A stretch of 64,000 nucleotides of DNA, from positions 46,977,697-47,041,696 of the forward strand of contig NC_133769.1 in assembly GCF_003597395.2 (NCBI RefSeq). The letters are read 5' to 3'. Shown one piece after another: positions 34,306 through 44,200 of this stretch. Below the pieces are notes generated by a model that made no database searches, was not told the DNA's origin, and saw only the letters and a list, made by a program, of their open reading frames with translations. How positions within the stretch are numbered: the stretch's first letter is position 1; each line of letters opens with the position of its first letter. Both the position numbers and the translations under genes were made by a program. Source of the stretch: Chelonoidis abingdonii. Its lineage: Eukaryota; Chordata; Testudines; Testudinidae.

Positions 34306-35386
34306 TAGGGTTGCCACCTTTATAATCCCACAAAACTGAACACCCTAGCACTGCCCCTTCCTTGAGGCCATGTCCCTTTCCTCACCCCTTCCCCAAGGCT
34401 CTGCCTCCACTCACTAGATTCCCCCTCCCTCGGTGCCTCGCTCTCCCCCACCCTCACTTACTTTCACTGGGCTGAGGCAGGAGGTCAGAGTGTGGGAGGT
34501 GGTGAGGGCTCTAGCTTGGGGTGCGGGCTCTGGGATGAGGCAAGAAATGATGGGTTCAGGGTGAGGGAGGGGTCTCCAGGCTACGGCAGCAGGTTGGGGT
34601 GCAGGAGGAAGTGAGGGCTCCAGCTGGGAGTGTGGGCTCTGGGATGGGGCTGGGGATGAGCGGTTCAGCATGCAGGATGGGGCTGCGGGTTGAGGCAGGG
34701 GGTTGAACTGCAGGAGGAGTGAGGGCTCCATCTCGAGGTGGGGCTGAGGATGAGGAGTTTGGGGTGCAGGAGGGGGCTCCACGCTGGGAGGTGGGACAGA
34801 GGGGTTCAGGGTGTTGGGGGGACACTGGGCTGGGGCAGGGGTTGGAGTGCAGGGGGGTGAGGGCTCCATATGGGGATGTGGGCTCTGGGGTGGGGCACGG
34901 GATGAGGGGTTTGGGATGCAGGAGGGGGCTTTGGGTTTGGGGGGAACTCAGGGCTGGGGCAGGAGATTGGGGCTGGGGGTTGGGGTGTGGGCTTACCTCG
35001 TGTGGCTCTCAGTCAGCGGCACAGAAGGGGGCTAAGAAAGGCTTCCTGCCTGTCCTGGTACCATGGACTGTGCTGTGCCCCAGAAGCAGCCAGCAGCAGG
35101 TCTGGCTCCTAGGCTGAGGAAAGGCAGGTGGCTATGCTTGCTGCTCTCACAGGCAGACATCGCCCCCAGTTCCTGGCCAATGGGAGTGAGGAGCCAGTGC
35201 AGAGTCCCATGCCCCACCCCAGCTAGGAGCTGGACCTGCTGTTCGCTTCCAGGGTGCAGCATGATGCTAGGACAGGTAGGAAATAGGCTGCCTTAGCTCT
35301 GCAGCACCACCAACTGGACTTTTAATGGCCTGGTTGGCGGTGCTGACCGAAGCCGCCAGGGTCCTTTTTTGATCAGGGTCACCCTA
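34306..35386. mobile_element. 1081-bp GC-rich hAT-type element
   Basis: The left end TAGGGTTGCCACC and right end GGGTCACCCTA are diverged inverted repeats. The flanking 8-mers CACTAGGT (34298-34305) and CACGAGGT (35387-35394) match at 7 of 8. The left two thirds are a degenerate tandem array of units such as 'gggggtgagggctc' and 'ctctgggatgggg'. The right third carries 'tggccaatgggag' and 'ggcggtgctgaccg'. The proline- and glycine-rich open frames on both strands here are composition artefacts. No transposase is present. Confidence 0.8.
34480..34960. repeat. degenerate minisatellite inside the 34.3-kb element
   Basis: Units of about 30-60 bp on the theme 'tggggtgcaggagggg(t)gagggctccagctggg..gtg(t)gggctctggg' recur at least seven times with changes. 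The array explains the long low-complexity frames on both strands and is prone to copy-number change and misassembly. Confidence 0.7.
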
Positions 35387-35805
35387 CACGAGGTGTCTAA
35401 ATACCTTTAACAGTCTGGCCCTAAGGCCCAGAACCTCAAAGGTATTTGAGCTTGTAACTTGGAAGTTAGCAGCCTAAATACCTTTGAGGATATGGGCCTA
35501 AGTACCTGAAACACTTTTGAAAATAGGGCTAAGACTCCTAAATTGCTTTGGTACTTTTGAAACTGTTACATAGGGGAACCATTTACTGAGTGTAGTAATA
35601 TTTATCTGAATGGACATAAATACTATATCTATAGCTGTTCAGCATCCACAGAATTAAATTACTACTTCTTCCTATATTATGTTGGTATATTGGATAATAA
35701 AACTGGATAATATTTATCTCCAGTTCTTTCTTACTACTTAGAATGTCCCCAGTAAATATCAACAAAGAGTCCTGTGGCAACTTAAAGACTAACAGATGTA
35801 TTGGA

Positions 35806-35841
35806 GCATAAGCTTTCGTGGGTGAATACCCACTTCGTCAG
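35806..35841 (-). ncRNA. best-preserved hammerhead-like motif, reverse strand
   Basis: The reverse strand reads CTGACGA, one extra A, the perfect six-pair stem GTGGGT/ACCCAC closed by ATTC, then GAAA. AGC, TTAT and GCT follow, a three-pair third stem with a four-base loop, and a C at the expected cleavage position. Apart from the extra A this is a complete minimal hammerhead layout with the tiny stem III known from Penelope-like elements. Stem I pairing next to the core is weak in the monomer. Confidence 0.45.
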
Positions 35842-35876
35842 ATGTATGTAATGGAAATTTTCAGAGGCAGGTATAA

Positions 35877-36232
35877 NNNNNNNNNNNNNNNNNNNNNNNN
35901 NNNNNNNNNNNNNNNNNNNNNNNNNNNNNNNNNNNNNNNNNNNNNNNNNNNNNNNNNNNNNNNNNNNNNNNNNNNNNNNNNNNNNNNNNNNNNNNNNNNN
36001 NNNNNNNNNNNNNNNNNNNNNNNNNNNNNNNNNNNNNNNNNNNNNNNNNNNNNNNNNNNNNNNNNNNNNNNNNNNNNNNNNNNNNNNNNNNNNNNNNNNN
36101 NNNNNNNNNNNNNNNNNNNNNNNNNNNNNNNNNNNNNNNNNNNNNNNNNNNNNNNNNNNNNNNNNNNNNNNNNNNNNNNNNNNNNNNNNNNNNNNNNNNN
36201 NNNNNNNNNNNNNNNNNNNNNNNNNNNNNNNN
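35877..36232. other. assembly gap of 356 N
   Basis: Unresolved bases lie inside the Penelope-like copy. The terminal repeat on the left and the coding fragment on the right belong to the same family, so the missing DNA is probably internal element sequence. The gap length may be an estimate. Reading frames drawn across it are meaningless. Confidence 0.98.
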
Positions 36233-36500
36233 GCTTAAACCTCTCCAACGCATCATCAGTGATCTACAACCCATCCTGGACAATGATCCCTCACTTTCAC
36301 AGACATTGAGAGGCAGGCCAGTCCTCGCCCACAGACAACCCGCCAACCTTAAGCATATTCTCACCAGCAACCATACACTGCATCATAACAACTCTTACTC
36401 AGGAACCAATCCATGCAACAAACCTCGATGCCACATATCTACACCAGTGACACCATCACAGGACCTAAACAGATAAGCTACAATATCACCAGTTCATTCA
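36233..36500 (+). pseudogene. Penelope-like protein relic (RT end and linker)
   Basis: The frame runs from LKPLQRIISDLQP through 'RPVLAHRQPANLKHILTS' to 'NPCNKPRCH', about 75 residues without a stop. After that a lost Cys pair and a stop near 36475 disrupt it. The motif order (hydrophobic 'fqRPkNLk..L' followed by a 'PC...RC' Cys pair) is the end of Penelope-like reverse transcriptase and the start of the linker to GIY-YIG. Nothing of the nuclease beyond its first strand is present. Confidence 0.65.
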
Positions 36501-36540
36501 CATGCATGTCCACCAATGTTATATATATAAATATAACAGA

Positions 36541-37025
36541 TATATGAAAAAGGTGTAGCTAATGGAGGAATTGAATTTATGGTTTAATACTTGTGGCCAA
36601 AGTAAACTCTGATAAAAAAAAAATTAGTCTTATTTTTTCTTGAATATTGCTAGCATAAAAATAATGCTGAGCTCCTAATTAGACTTTTATTTTTCACTAT
36701 GATATACTCAGTGAATGTTCCATCGTAAACTGAAAAGTCATTAATATTTAATATCTGTGAGAATTGTTGTTTGTACAGATGCTCCCTTTTATTTACTTCT
36801 TCAGTTTTGCTATTGATAAAATAAATTTTCCATTATTTTAAGATTCTCTTTAGACAATAAGAAAGGAAATACAAGATGTTGTGTCAAATTAAATCAGACC
36901 ACATGATTTCTTATGCTACATTGCTAGAAGTCTTTGGAAAGGTAAGTAATTTTGATACTAAAATAGCATCATTGTATAATTAGATATGGCTTTTACAGTT
37001 TGGTTGCATTTTAGCATGCTTGTTT
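36541..37025. other. AT-rich stretch, no gene seen
   Basis: A 105-bp segment at about 36852-36953 is bounded by a pyrimidine-tract AG and a GGTAAGT, but all forward frames contain stops, so I do not call an exon. No repeat family is recognised. Confidence 0.45.
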
Positions 37026-37033
37026 ACTATAAC

Positions 37034-37771
37034 TCAGGCTGCAAGATTGTCATGGAGGTCATGGAAGTCATGGATTCCATGACATTCTGGGACCTTTGGG
37101 ACTTCTGCAGTGGCCCATGTGGCTGGCCTGGGGGCCCCCTGAGCAGCACAGGCAGCCCCGGGGCCAGCAGCACCAACTGCTCCTGGGGCAGTCTTGTGCC
37201 ACCGTGCCCTCATCCCCCAGCAGCAGCAGGAGTTGGCGGGGGGTGCTCAGGGCGGGGTTGGTGCACAGGAGGGTTGAGGGCTCTGGATAGCGCTTACCTT
37301 GGGGGGCTCCCTGAAAGCAGCAACATCCCCCTCCCTCAGCTCCTAAGCAGAGGCATGGCCAAGCAGCTTTGTACACTGTCTCCACCTGCAGGCGCCGTCC
37401 CTGCAGCTTCCATTGGCCTCAGCTCCCAGCCAATGGGAGCTGTGGAGTCAGCATTCGAGGCAGAGGCAGCGCTCAGAGCCAGGTAGGGAGTCTGCCAACC
37501 CCACCAACCCACTCCCACAGCACCAGCGGTGGTCCCAGGCCGCCTTCCTCAGCACCTGTGGTGCCCTCGGACTGCCTCCTTCCATCATTCGTGGTGCCCT
37601 TGGGATGCTTCCCCTCAGCATCTGTGGCACCCCCAGGTCACCCCTCTGCAAGATTTAGTCAGGGTGTATAGTATAAGTCATGGGCAGGTCATGAGCCATG
37701 AATTTTTGTTCACTGCCCATGACCTGTCCATGACTTTTACTAAAAATACCTGTGACTAAAACCTAGCCTTA
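37034..37771. mobile_element. 738-bp hAT-type element
   Basis: It is flanked by a perfect 8-bp duplication ACTATAAC (37026-37033 and 37772-37779). Its ends TCAGGCTGC and CTAGCCTTA are short inverted repeats. A left-end block 'gtcatggaggtcatggaagtcatgg' and a right-end hairpin 'catgggcaggtcatgagccatgaa...ttcactgcccatgacctgtcc' are typical of this turtle family. The interior is GC-rich with no transposase; a segment 'ctcccattggcctcagctcccagccaatgggagct' resembles a similar block in the 34.3-kb element. Confidence 0.85.
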
Positions 37772-37779
37772 ACTATAAC

Positions 37780-38226
37780 CATAGAATGAATTAACTAAGA
37801 CATTAAGGGCCATATTCTACCATCACTTATATACTCTATGCTGAAAATCTCACATTTTCTTGAAACGGAAACAGGAGGATGATATTGGACCAGACAATCA
37901 AAAGTCTCTACCTATGCTGCTCATGTAAACATGAAGATTTTCTTGTCCAAGTACATGTGCAAGTTGCCTCAGTGCATGGAGTTCAAACAGGTTCACACGC
38001 AGAGATGTTACAGTTTCACCCAAAGGGCCTGGAAAATGGGCTTTGTGCAGGGAACAAGTGGAGGTTAGAGGGGTAGAGGGAAACCTGGAAGAGATCACAG
38101 AGCAACAGCACAGTCCCACAATCACCCTGTATGAGCACCACTCCTTCTGGGCTGAAAAAACAATTACTGTCCCACCATACTTCCTATGTGATGACTCCTG
38201 GCCGCTGGATCTGTAAGAATGTAATC
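37780..38226. other. single-copy stretch, no gene seen
   Basis: Short frames of 65 and 75 codons on opposite strands overlap here without recognisable domains. No repeats are recognised. Confidence 0.45.
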
Positions 38227-38234
38227 ACTTGGAC

Positions 38235-38410
38235 CAGAGGTGGTCAATTATTTTTTGTCAAGGTCCAAATTTCTTGGTCAAGGTATAGTCAGGGTCCAGA
38301 CTCCAGATAACAATAATGATAATAATAATTAATTAAAAAGATTTCAGAGTCTGTTCAAAAGCATCTGGCAGTCCGGATCTTGTGCATGGTTTGCCTATTG
38401 ACTATCTCTG
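38235..38410. mobile_element. 176-bp hAT-type MITE
   Basis: The ends CAGAGGTGGTCAA and TTGACTATCTCTG are inverted repeats with CAG..CTG termini. Flanking 8-mers ACTTGGAC (38227-38234) and ACTTAGAC (38411-38418) match at 7 of 8. The interior holds 'caaggtccaaatttcttgg' and an (AAT)n-like run near 38311-38335. Confidence 0.85.
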
Positions 38411-38570
38411 ACTTAGACTATATATTATTAAATACTTGTACAATGAAATCTATTTGGCAGCTGTATAGCTTACTGAGGAAAGCAGTGGATATTTAAACAT
38501 CTAAATATGTAGATAAAAATTGGACTAGAATCACAAGAAAATGTATAGTATAAAAAAATCAGAAACAGCA

Positions 38571-38584
38571 GAGAGAGAGAGAGA
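38571..38584. repeat. (GA)7 microsatellite
   Basis: A perfect run of seven GA units. Confidence 0.85.
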
Positions 38585-38599
38585 CTAGATGACCTCATA

Positions 38600-39780
38600 G
38601 GTCTTTTTCATTTCTCATTCCTGTAATCATTTTCATGGACTTGATTAGTTACTGATATCTTTTTGTGTGCTCTGTTTTCTCTAGTTTTCTTTTGTTTGAA
38701 ATAAATAATCTATCTGAACTGGAGTCTGGTGAGATTGCAGGTGGTTGGCTATTGGATAAATCAATTCCCTTTTTGCTATGTTTTCCCAATTTACATGATC
38801 TATTTCTAAAGTTTTGCACTATTTATTTGTTCAGGTGATATTAGCTACACTTAAAACATGGTTCCTGGCTCATATTCTAATACCCCCTGAGAGGAAAATG
38901 ATAATGCTTTATTATTAAGGCTCATCAGACTGGTTATTGAAAGAAACTATGACACTTTAAAATCAAGCTTTAGATTTATTAAATCTAAATAAATACCTAA
39001 ATATCCAAATATATACCTAAATACATTTGATGGTACATTTTTTACAGCCCTTCTAACGTATTCAATGTGTTCATGCTGTGTGGCTTTATTAAATGACATT
39101 GCCATCAAGCATGATATAGCATTACAGTGGGCAGACATAGGAAATTCTAATGAGAATGAGCCAGAGAGATGCTATTAGCACAGAGCTAAAGGAAGTCAAT
39201 ATAAGTGCCCCTGCAGCAAGAAAAGAATAAACATAAAAGAACAAAACTTGTAAGAAAGTGATGCCCAATTATTATTGCCCAGGATCCAGTAGTAGCATTT
39301 CTGGAATGCTCTGAGCTCTTGGCAGCTCATCAGTTTATCTCAGCAAACACCACATTAACAGTTTTCATTTAGATCCGTGTAGGAGAAGATATTCTAAAAA
39401 GGGGTGGATGAGGGGACTCCTGACACCACTTGGGTAGGCAGCAAGAATCTGAGGGGCTGCCAATCTGTCAGCACACTTATGCATGCTCCCTTTTATACCT
39501 AGTAACAATCCGCACATCTGACATTTTTCCAGATCTGTTTCTAATTAGCAGATTTTCCCATTTGCCTTGCAGCCTCCTTGAATATAACAGAAATGAGATG
39601 TTTCACCAATGATCAAGAGAATTGCTAATGATGGGGTTCATACCCTAATTACTACATAAAAGAGAGATTATCTAGCTCAAAAAGGTTTGATAGAAATTTT
39701 TACACTTGTGGGTGATTTCCTTCCTCCAGTTAAAACCTCTTTTTAGCCCACTGGCCCCATCATACTTACTAGAAGAAAAC
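38600..39780. other. single-copy stretch, no gene seen
   Basis: AT-rich sequence with frames of about 60 codons that match nothing I know. A 'taaataaatacctaaatatccaaatatatacctaaataca' segment near 38985-39027 is a degenerate AT-rich tandem. Confidence 0.5.
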
Positions 39781-39784
39781 AACT

Positions 39785-39895
39785 CGTGTAGGTCTTCTTT
39801 CAAGGATGCATCCGATGAAGTGGGTATTCACCCACGAAAGCTCGTGTTCCAATACATTTGTTAGTCTATAAGGTGCCACAGAACTCTGCCACTTT
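39785..39895 (+). mobile_element. Penelope-like terminal repeat fragment
   Basis: It reads GGATGCATCCGATGAAGTGGG, 'tattcacccacgaaagctcgtgttcc', 'aatacatttgttagtctataaggtgccaca'. This is the terminal repeat of the 35.8-kb copy in the opposite orientation. No coding part is attached and no target-site duplication is evident. Confidence 0.75.
39812..39849 (+). ncRNA. hammerhead-like motif with U4 to C change
   Basis: It reads CCGATGA (canonical CTGATGA with the second base changed), extra A, perfect GTGGGT/ACCCAC stem with loop ATTC, GAAA, then AGC-TCGT-GTT, which still closes as a third stem with one G-U pair. The change falls in the catalytic core, so this copy is expected to be inactive even if the family is active. 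Confidence 0.38.
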
Positions 39896-39899
39896 TAAG

Positions 39900-41060
39900 G
39901 ATTGTTCTCCACTGCTTAAAATGTGGCAATGCTATTTTTTGGACAGCTGCTGCCTTTCTAAGGGCAAAGACTCTGACTAGGTAATTCTGCTAAGCACACC
40001 TACCAGGTAAAAATGAAATAGCTTGTAATGTGCTGTTCCTTATTCCTTCCCCCATTCATTCAGTGTTGTTTATAGTCTTCATGCTCTACCCCAAGTCAAC
40101 ATCTTAAGGAATAAAGAACACCGATTAAGGCGTCAGATAGTCTGACTGCTGAGGGGAGAGTGGAGCACTGAGTGCTGATAGTATTTCTGCTTCCACAAGG
40201 CACTTGTCAAAGTATTTGCTACAGCATCATCCCATAGTTTAGAGACTGACTTACAAGGGGTTCTTTTGTTTCTGAATAGAATTTTGAGGGAAGAGACTTT
40301 TCATGTTTCCTTGTTGATTTTCTGTCCTTATTCTCATGGTGATGGGTAGAGACCAAAGCATTTGCATTTTCAACTTGACCAAAAAAAATTAAAACAGAGT
40401 ACATCACTAATTCTTTACATAACATAATGGATATAATTCACAATAAGTACATCATAGCCTAGAGGCCTATATTTAATGTGTTCACATATATTTGTAAGAA
40501 AAGTAGAATGTACAATGTTAATGGAAGGTAATAGTGCACGTCTGCTAATCAGTCACTTTTGCTACATAATTGTAACCTCCCCCTCTATTTTTAAAAATCA
40601 ATTTATAATTTACTTCCATAGTCTGTTTTCCCTTTGAAAGGACATTTATGAGAGTATGATGAATTTAAAAGCTAATGAAGTCTGCAGTTCCCTTGGAAAT
40701 ATGTGGCGTCCTCCGATGTTCTGTGCTTCTTCCAGTCCTTCCAGTGACTACTGGATTGCACCAGAACACAAGCTAAGGAGGTGCTAGCTACAACTAGATT
40801 CCAGGTATGTACAAGGAGCTTGGAAGGAAATCTGAAGAAGATTCCAAAACAAAGAACCCTTCCAAAATGCTTAGGAAAGCAGAATCAATAACTGAGTTAC
40901 AATGAAATATTTTAAAAAGTAAGCTTTCCTGCACTAGAACCACACCTTCAACCAAGAAACTATTTCAATACATTAAAGGCTACTGTGTAAAACATTATAC
41001 AAGAGAGGCCATTTTTAAATTCCTGAGCTTCAATAAGATTAAAAAAGTTATAGAGCAAAT
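39900..41060. other. single-copy stretch, no gene seen
   Basis: No recognisable coding sequence, RNA gene or repeat family between the Penelope-like fragment and the reverse-strand CR1 end. Confidence 0.45.
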
Positions 41061-41067
41061 TTTTATT

Positions 41068-41605
41068 CTCAAAAGAATGGCCAAACTGGGTCAGACCAAT
41101 GGTCCATCTAGCCCAGTATCCTGTCTTCTGACAATGGCCAGTGCCAGATGGTTCAGAGGGAAACGAACAGAACAGGGCAATTGTCGAGTGTTCCATCTGC
41201 TGTGGTCCAGTCCTAGCTTCTAGCAGTTGGAGGTTTAGGGACACCTGGAGCATGGACTGGGTCCCTGACCATCTTGGCCAATAGTCATTGATGGACCTGT
41301 CCTCCATGACCATGTCTTAATTCTTTTTTGAACCCAGTTATACTTTTGGTCTTCACAACATCCCTGGGAAAGAGTTCCACAGGTTGACTGTGTTTGTGTG
41401 AAGAAATATTTCCTTTTCGTTGTTTTAAACCTGTTGCCTATTCATTTAATCAGGTGACCAACCAGATCTTGGATTATGTGAAGGAGTAAATAACATATCC
41501 TTAATAATTTCTGTTGTCTTTTCTGTACCTTTTCCAATTCTAATATATCTTTTTTAGATGGGGTGACAGAACTGCATGCAGTATTCAAGGTGCAGGCATG
41601 TGCCC
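41068..41605 (-). mobile_element. reverse-strand CR1 LINE 3' end
   Basis: On the forward strand it begins AAAAGAATGGCCAAACTGGG and continues 'gtcagaccaatggtccatctagcccagtatcctgtc', the reverse complement of the CR1 3' end seen at 30.8 kb (same subfamily, ending 'ggtctgacccagtatggccattctt'). Further in are 'agagttccacaggttgactgtg' and 'gaagaaatatttcctttt', which match the ORF2 tail 'FF...VNLWNSL'. The copy is 5' truncated. Confidence 0.9.
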
Positions 41606-41920
41606 TGCAAATTAAGTTGGGATGGGACTACACTTTGCATAAGTCAGTTTTGTGTGGCCAGCCTGAGGCAAGAGCATGGGGTGAGTAGGCTTCTGCTATG
41701 CTCTTGGCAGATCTTTGGGACAAGGATTAATTTTTCATTACATTCATGTACAGCCCAGAAGTGCAACTGCAATGCAAATGATAGAGAATACATATGCATT
41801 TACCATGCATACATCTCAGCCTTTCAAATGAGGGGTGAACATATCAGCAAAGGGAATAGGTTAGTGCTCAGAATATGTGTAGAACTGTAACCAGGGGGAG
41901 GTGTTCTCTCTGAGTCAATA

Positions 41921-42557
41921 GGTATGTCTACACTGCAGCTGGCAACGAGCCAACCAGCCTGGACAGTCGATTTGTGATAGTAGGCATACGTGCCGAGTTT
42001 CTAATGTGCCACGGGACGCTTCTCCCCAGCTCCACCCCAGGCCCCTACTCCCACTCCACCCCTTCTCCCAAGGCTTCACCCCTGCCTGACCTCTTCCCGC
42101 CCCCTTCTCCGAGCACACCCAGCCCTCACTCCTGCTCCCTCCCTCCCAGCACCTCCTGTACACTGTGAAACAGCTGATCCGTGGTGGGCAGGCGGCATTT
42201 GGGGGAGGGGGAAACGCTGACAGGGGGCTTGACGGTGGGTGTTAAGCATCCACCATTTTTTTTCCACGGGTGCTCCAGCTCTGGAGCATCCACAGAATTG
42301 GTGCCTGTGGTAGTGGGGCTTGCCCTAGTGTTCTAAAAATAGTTGTGTGCATATTGTGGCACTGGTGGAGGCTTGGGTAAGCCACCCCAACTTGGACCCA
42401 GCAGGTAATGTGGGCTTGAGCTTGGGTGGCTAGCCCGAGCCTCGGCTGCTGCGGCAATGTCCACAGCTATTTTTTAGTGTGATAGTGTGAGCTCTGCTGG
42501 CACAAGTCAGCCTCCTACTTTGGGCAGACAGTCTCCCAGCTGCAGTGTAGTCATACC
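41921..42557. mobile_element. composite element with 22-bp inverted ends
   Basis: The left end GGTATGTCTACACTGCAGCT and right end AGCTGCAGTGTAGTCATACC are nearly perfect inverted repeats. The superfamily is unclear because no target-site duplication can be read with confidence (ATA on the left, AAG on the right). Bases about 41983-42310 look like a second element inserted within it, bounded by GCATACGTGCCGAG and 'ttggtgcctgtgg'. The outer parts carry 'gtgtgcatattgtggcac' and 'gagcctcggctgctgcgg'. Confidence 0.7.
41983..42310. mobile_element. nested GC-rich element inside the 41.9-kb element
   Basis: The inner part changes abruptly to C-rich text ('cccagctccaccccaggcccctactcccac') and then to 'gggtgctccagctctggagcatcc', a small hairpin, before returning to outer-element sequence. 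The ends are weak inverted repeats (GTGCCGAG against 'ttggtgcc'). The boundaries are approximate. Confidence 0.5.
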
Positions 42558-42559
42558 AA

Positions 42560-44200
42560 GAGAATCTTGCTACTATTCTAGGGAGGTCAGAGAAGAATGG
42601 CACAATGAGTCCAGGTAGTGTTTCTGCTTCTACAACTGGTGGAGGATGGCCTGCTTCCGCTCAGCCAAGCAGAGTGCATATTCACACATCCAGCTCTAAT
42701 TCTGATTATCAAATGAAACCCAACATACACACATCTTCAAAAAAACATAGTTCTCACAGGAAGTTCCAAATGGCACTGCACAACTGAATGATGCTCATGG
42801 CTGGATCAGTGGCAAATATCAGTATGGATCCTTCTTATTATAGGCAAATAGAATGTGGCTCCCTTTACTGTTTAACAAGTACAGAGAGTTCACCTATCAA
42901 TAGAGACACCATTGTGTATTAGTTGAACTCTGATGTGATGACATGAAGTACAAGCAAAAGTTGTAATCACGCGGCACTATAGTTGTAGGCAGTGAAATAC
43001 AGACTCTTTTAATGTCTATGCGTGAGGGGTGCTATTTTTTCCTTTGCTGTAATTCTGGCAGTGATGTTTTAAACTGACATTTCGTTGACATCTGTAGAAT
43101 GCCACAACACACCTAATTTGTTAGGCAGAATAAGGGGGTGGAGTTGATAGCTGCATCTGGCAGCCGGGCCCAAATCGACAAGTTAAAGGGTGAAAGATGT
43201 CTGGTTACGTTAAAATAAAATGATTTGCTCTGAAATATAGTTATTGCAGTGCTTATCTGAGATCATTCTTGAGAAATTCTGCTCAGCTATTGCAACCAGA
43301 CCAGCATTCCCAGTGTACTCAAGCATTTAGTCAGCGTTTGAGATTGCTATTATTTATTGTAGATGTACTAAAAATGTGTTTGGTTCTGCGTTTGAATGAT
43401 CACTCCTGTGAAGGCAAGAACTGCCAAACTTCTTTAGAAAAGACAAACTCAAATTATTTTAAGGGTGTCCCCAGGGACATTTTGTGACCCTGTTGGAAGT
43501 TTTCTTTCCTTTTTTAATTAGTTAGAAAAGCTCTTAAGCCGCCGTAAACTGCTTTTTTTTTTTGTAAATGGGGAACAGATTTAGAGTAGAGCTATCAGTC
43601 TCAAATGAGCTTGAATTTTAATCATCTGTAGACGGAGGTGAACCTGGAAGGTTAATACCTACTATTCCTTAAAATTCATGTGAATACTTCCAACCAGCTG
43701 TAAGATGGAGTAAAGGGATTTATGAATTAAGGGATGACTGATGCTATAAGCAGCTCTCACAGACTTTACAAGAAAATTCCCCATTTTTCTGTTAATTTCA
43801 CTTTTTATTATACCCAAGGTAAGTTAATGGAACATTACTTTTCATTTACTTTTTTATGCAAGTAAAAGGAACACTATTGTGTTAAACTACAGGAGCTGCT
43901 TGTATTATGGTTAGGGTACTTGGCTTGGAGTCATGCTATTTTGTGTCTCCTGTTTTCCTGTGGAGAACTGTACATTTCGTCACATTAACCTTTTAGAAAC
44001 TGCATCCCTAAATAGCCACCTTTTGAGGCTGATCCTACTGTTCACACTGAATTCACTAGAAGCCTCTCAGAGTATGCACTGCAGGACTGAACCTTTTGTA
44101 CAGGATTGATGCTAAGGTTTTGCACAAGACTTATGCAGAGAGGGACATTTGTTACAAAAGTACCTTTGTCTCGGACACTGCAGGCAAGACACCAGGAATT
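42560..44200. other. single-copy stretch, no gene seen
   Basis: Frames of 60-72 codons occur without domains I recognise. A T-run at 43552-43562 is the only simple repeat. Confidence 0.45.

Larger units (their letters stand above)
33775..35580. repeat. old dispersed repeat hosting two nested hAT elements
   Basis: The flanking pieces 33775-33925, 34084-34305 and 35387-35580 share phrases such as 'gtcccattgactttcagtg', 'cttaggggcctaaatt', 'taggtgtctaaatacctt' and 'ggcctaagtacct'. These belong to an old sauropsid repeat built on a taggcacctaa-like unit. Removing the two insertions and one copy of each 8-bp duplication restores continuous repeat sequence. Confidence 0.6.
35755..36540 (+). mobile_element. 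Penelope-like element, terminal repeat plus coding end, with gap
   Basis: The terminal repeat (35765-35876) contains GGAGCATAAGCTTTCGTGGG and 'tacccacttcgtcagatg'. After the gap, the forward frame beginning at 36233 encodes LQRIISDLQPILDNDP. Downstream, codons for a histidine/asparagine-rich piece lead to 'PCNKPRCH' and finally 'STNVIYI'. In Penelope-like proteins a Cys-containing linker of this kind separates the reverse transcriptase from the GIY-YIG endonuclease, and 'NVIY' is where the GIY domain starts. The copy breaks off there into AT-rich sequence. Confidence 0.75.

Noticed and set aside
34414..35117. Proline-rich (reverse) and glycine-rich (forward) frames
   Set aside because: Both are readings of the same degenerate tandem array; neither has a domain or a plausible start context.
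35818..36370. Long frames of unknown residues
   Set aside because: They are created by reading through the 356-N assembly gap.
36852..36953. Exon-like segment between a pyrimidine-tract AG and GGTAAGT
   Set aside because: All three forward frames contain stop codons and there is no partner exon nearby; chance splice-like signals are common.
36986..37671. Overlapping 166-, 105- and 100-codon frames
   Set aside because: They lie within the GC-rich interior of a duplication-defined hAT element and overlap on both strands with no recognisable domain.
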